DNA from: Nitrospinota bacterium
GTDB taxonomy: Bacteria > Nitrospinota > Nitrospinia > JACRGO01
Reading direction: 5' to 3'
NCBI GenBank assembly: GCA_016212295.1
Contig: JACRGO010000233.1
Coordinates: forward strand, 1 to 7,009
Length of the DNA: 7,009 nucleotides
The position numbers and the translations under genes are program-made. Below are positions 6,923 through 7,009 of this stretch, piece after piece; positions within the stretch are counted from its first letter, which is position 1, and the number at the start of each line of letters is the position of its first letter. The notes beneath the pieces were generated by a model. That model was not told the DNA's origin. It saw nothing but the letters and a program-made list of their open reading frames with translations, and made no database searches.

Positions 6923-6949
6923 CCTGCCTGTGCGTCGCACGCAGACAGG
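6923..6949. repeat. Imperfect 27-base palindrome, intergenic REP-like hairpin
   Basis: CCTGCCTGTGCG and CACGCAGACAGG flank TCG. The ends pair (CCTG with CAGG, CTG with CAG), with mismatches and G-T pairs inside. The core GTGCGTCGCAC (6930-6940) is a perfect 11-base palindrome in an alternative pairing. It is GC-rich within an AT-rich spacer and has no T-run after it, so it is more like a dispersed palindromic element than a terminator. Confidence 0.5.
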
Positions 6950-7009
6950 TCTCAAGAGGGGAATTAAAAGTCGTAATGTCTCAATTTTAGAGGAAGCCCA
7001 AAAATAAAA

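Larger units (their letters stand above)
6769..7009. other. AT-rich region upstream of the operon
   Basis: No open frame of note. It contains a nine-base A run (6789-6797), the candidate promoter, the palindrome at 6923-6949, and two GTCTCAA words (6949-6955 and 6978-6984) 29 bases apart. Whatever gene lies beyond 7009 is not visible. Confidence 0.5.

Overview
The window comes from a bacterium with a Gram-negative style of secretome. Everything coding that I can support lies on the minus strand. Large exported proteins built from RCC1 repeats, PQQ-like propellers, chitobiase-type C-terminal domains and Gly/Ser linkers, with a decayed DUF1566 gene nearby, are typical of free-living Nitrospirota and former Deltaproteobacteria. 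That placement is an inference from gene style; no marker gene is present.

Layout, in the direction of transcription (right to left). Positions 6755-7009 are an AT-rich upstream region with an imperfect palindrome (6923-6949) and a strong Shine-Dalgarno. Gene 1 (6754-2468, 1428 residues) encodes a mosaic exported protein: signal peptide, short beta module, beta-rich region with an unexpected hydrophobic stretch, Ig-like domain, two copies of an unnamed Ig-like domain, Gly/Ser linker, three chitobiase-C-terminal-like repeats and a seven-blade RCC1 propeller. After 35 bases comes gene 2 (2432-894, 512 residues): signal peptide, the same short beta module, then an eight-blade PQQ-like propeller. 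Same strand, short gap and shared N-terminal module suggest one operon encoding two related surface or periplasmic proteins. No enzymatic active site is visible in either, so binding or scaffolding is likelier than catalysis.

Behind the operon, 687-849 holds a wrecked DUF1566 (Lcl C-terminal) domain whose remnants fall in all three minus-strand frames. Positions 354-690 are otherwise non-coding and contain two copies of an AT-rich intergenic repeat. At the left edge, 323 to beyond 1, is the 5' part of a small exported or membrane-anchored coiled-coil protein with three 11-residue repeats. It has no visible ribosome binding site, but a promoter-like sequence is spaced so that transcription would start at the ATG, and a perfect 15-base palindrome covers the -10 region.

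I see no tRNA, rRNA, CRISPR array, transposase or recognisable riboswitch. The most notable points are the module shared by two adjacent propeller proteins, the possible leaderless operator-controlled small gene, and the three-frame pseudogene.
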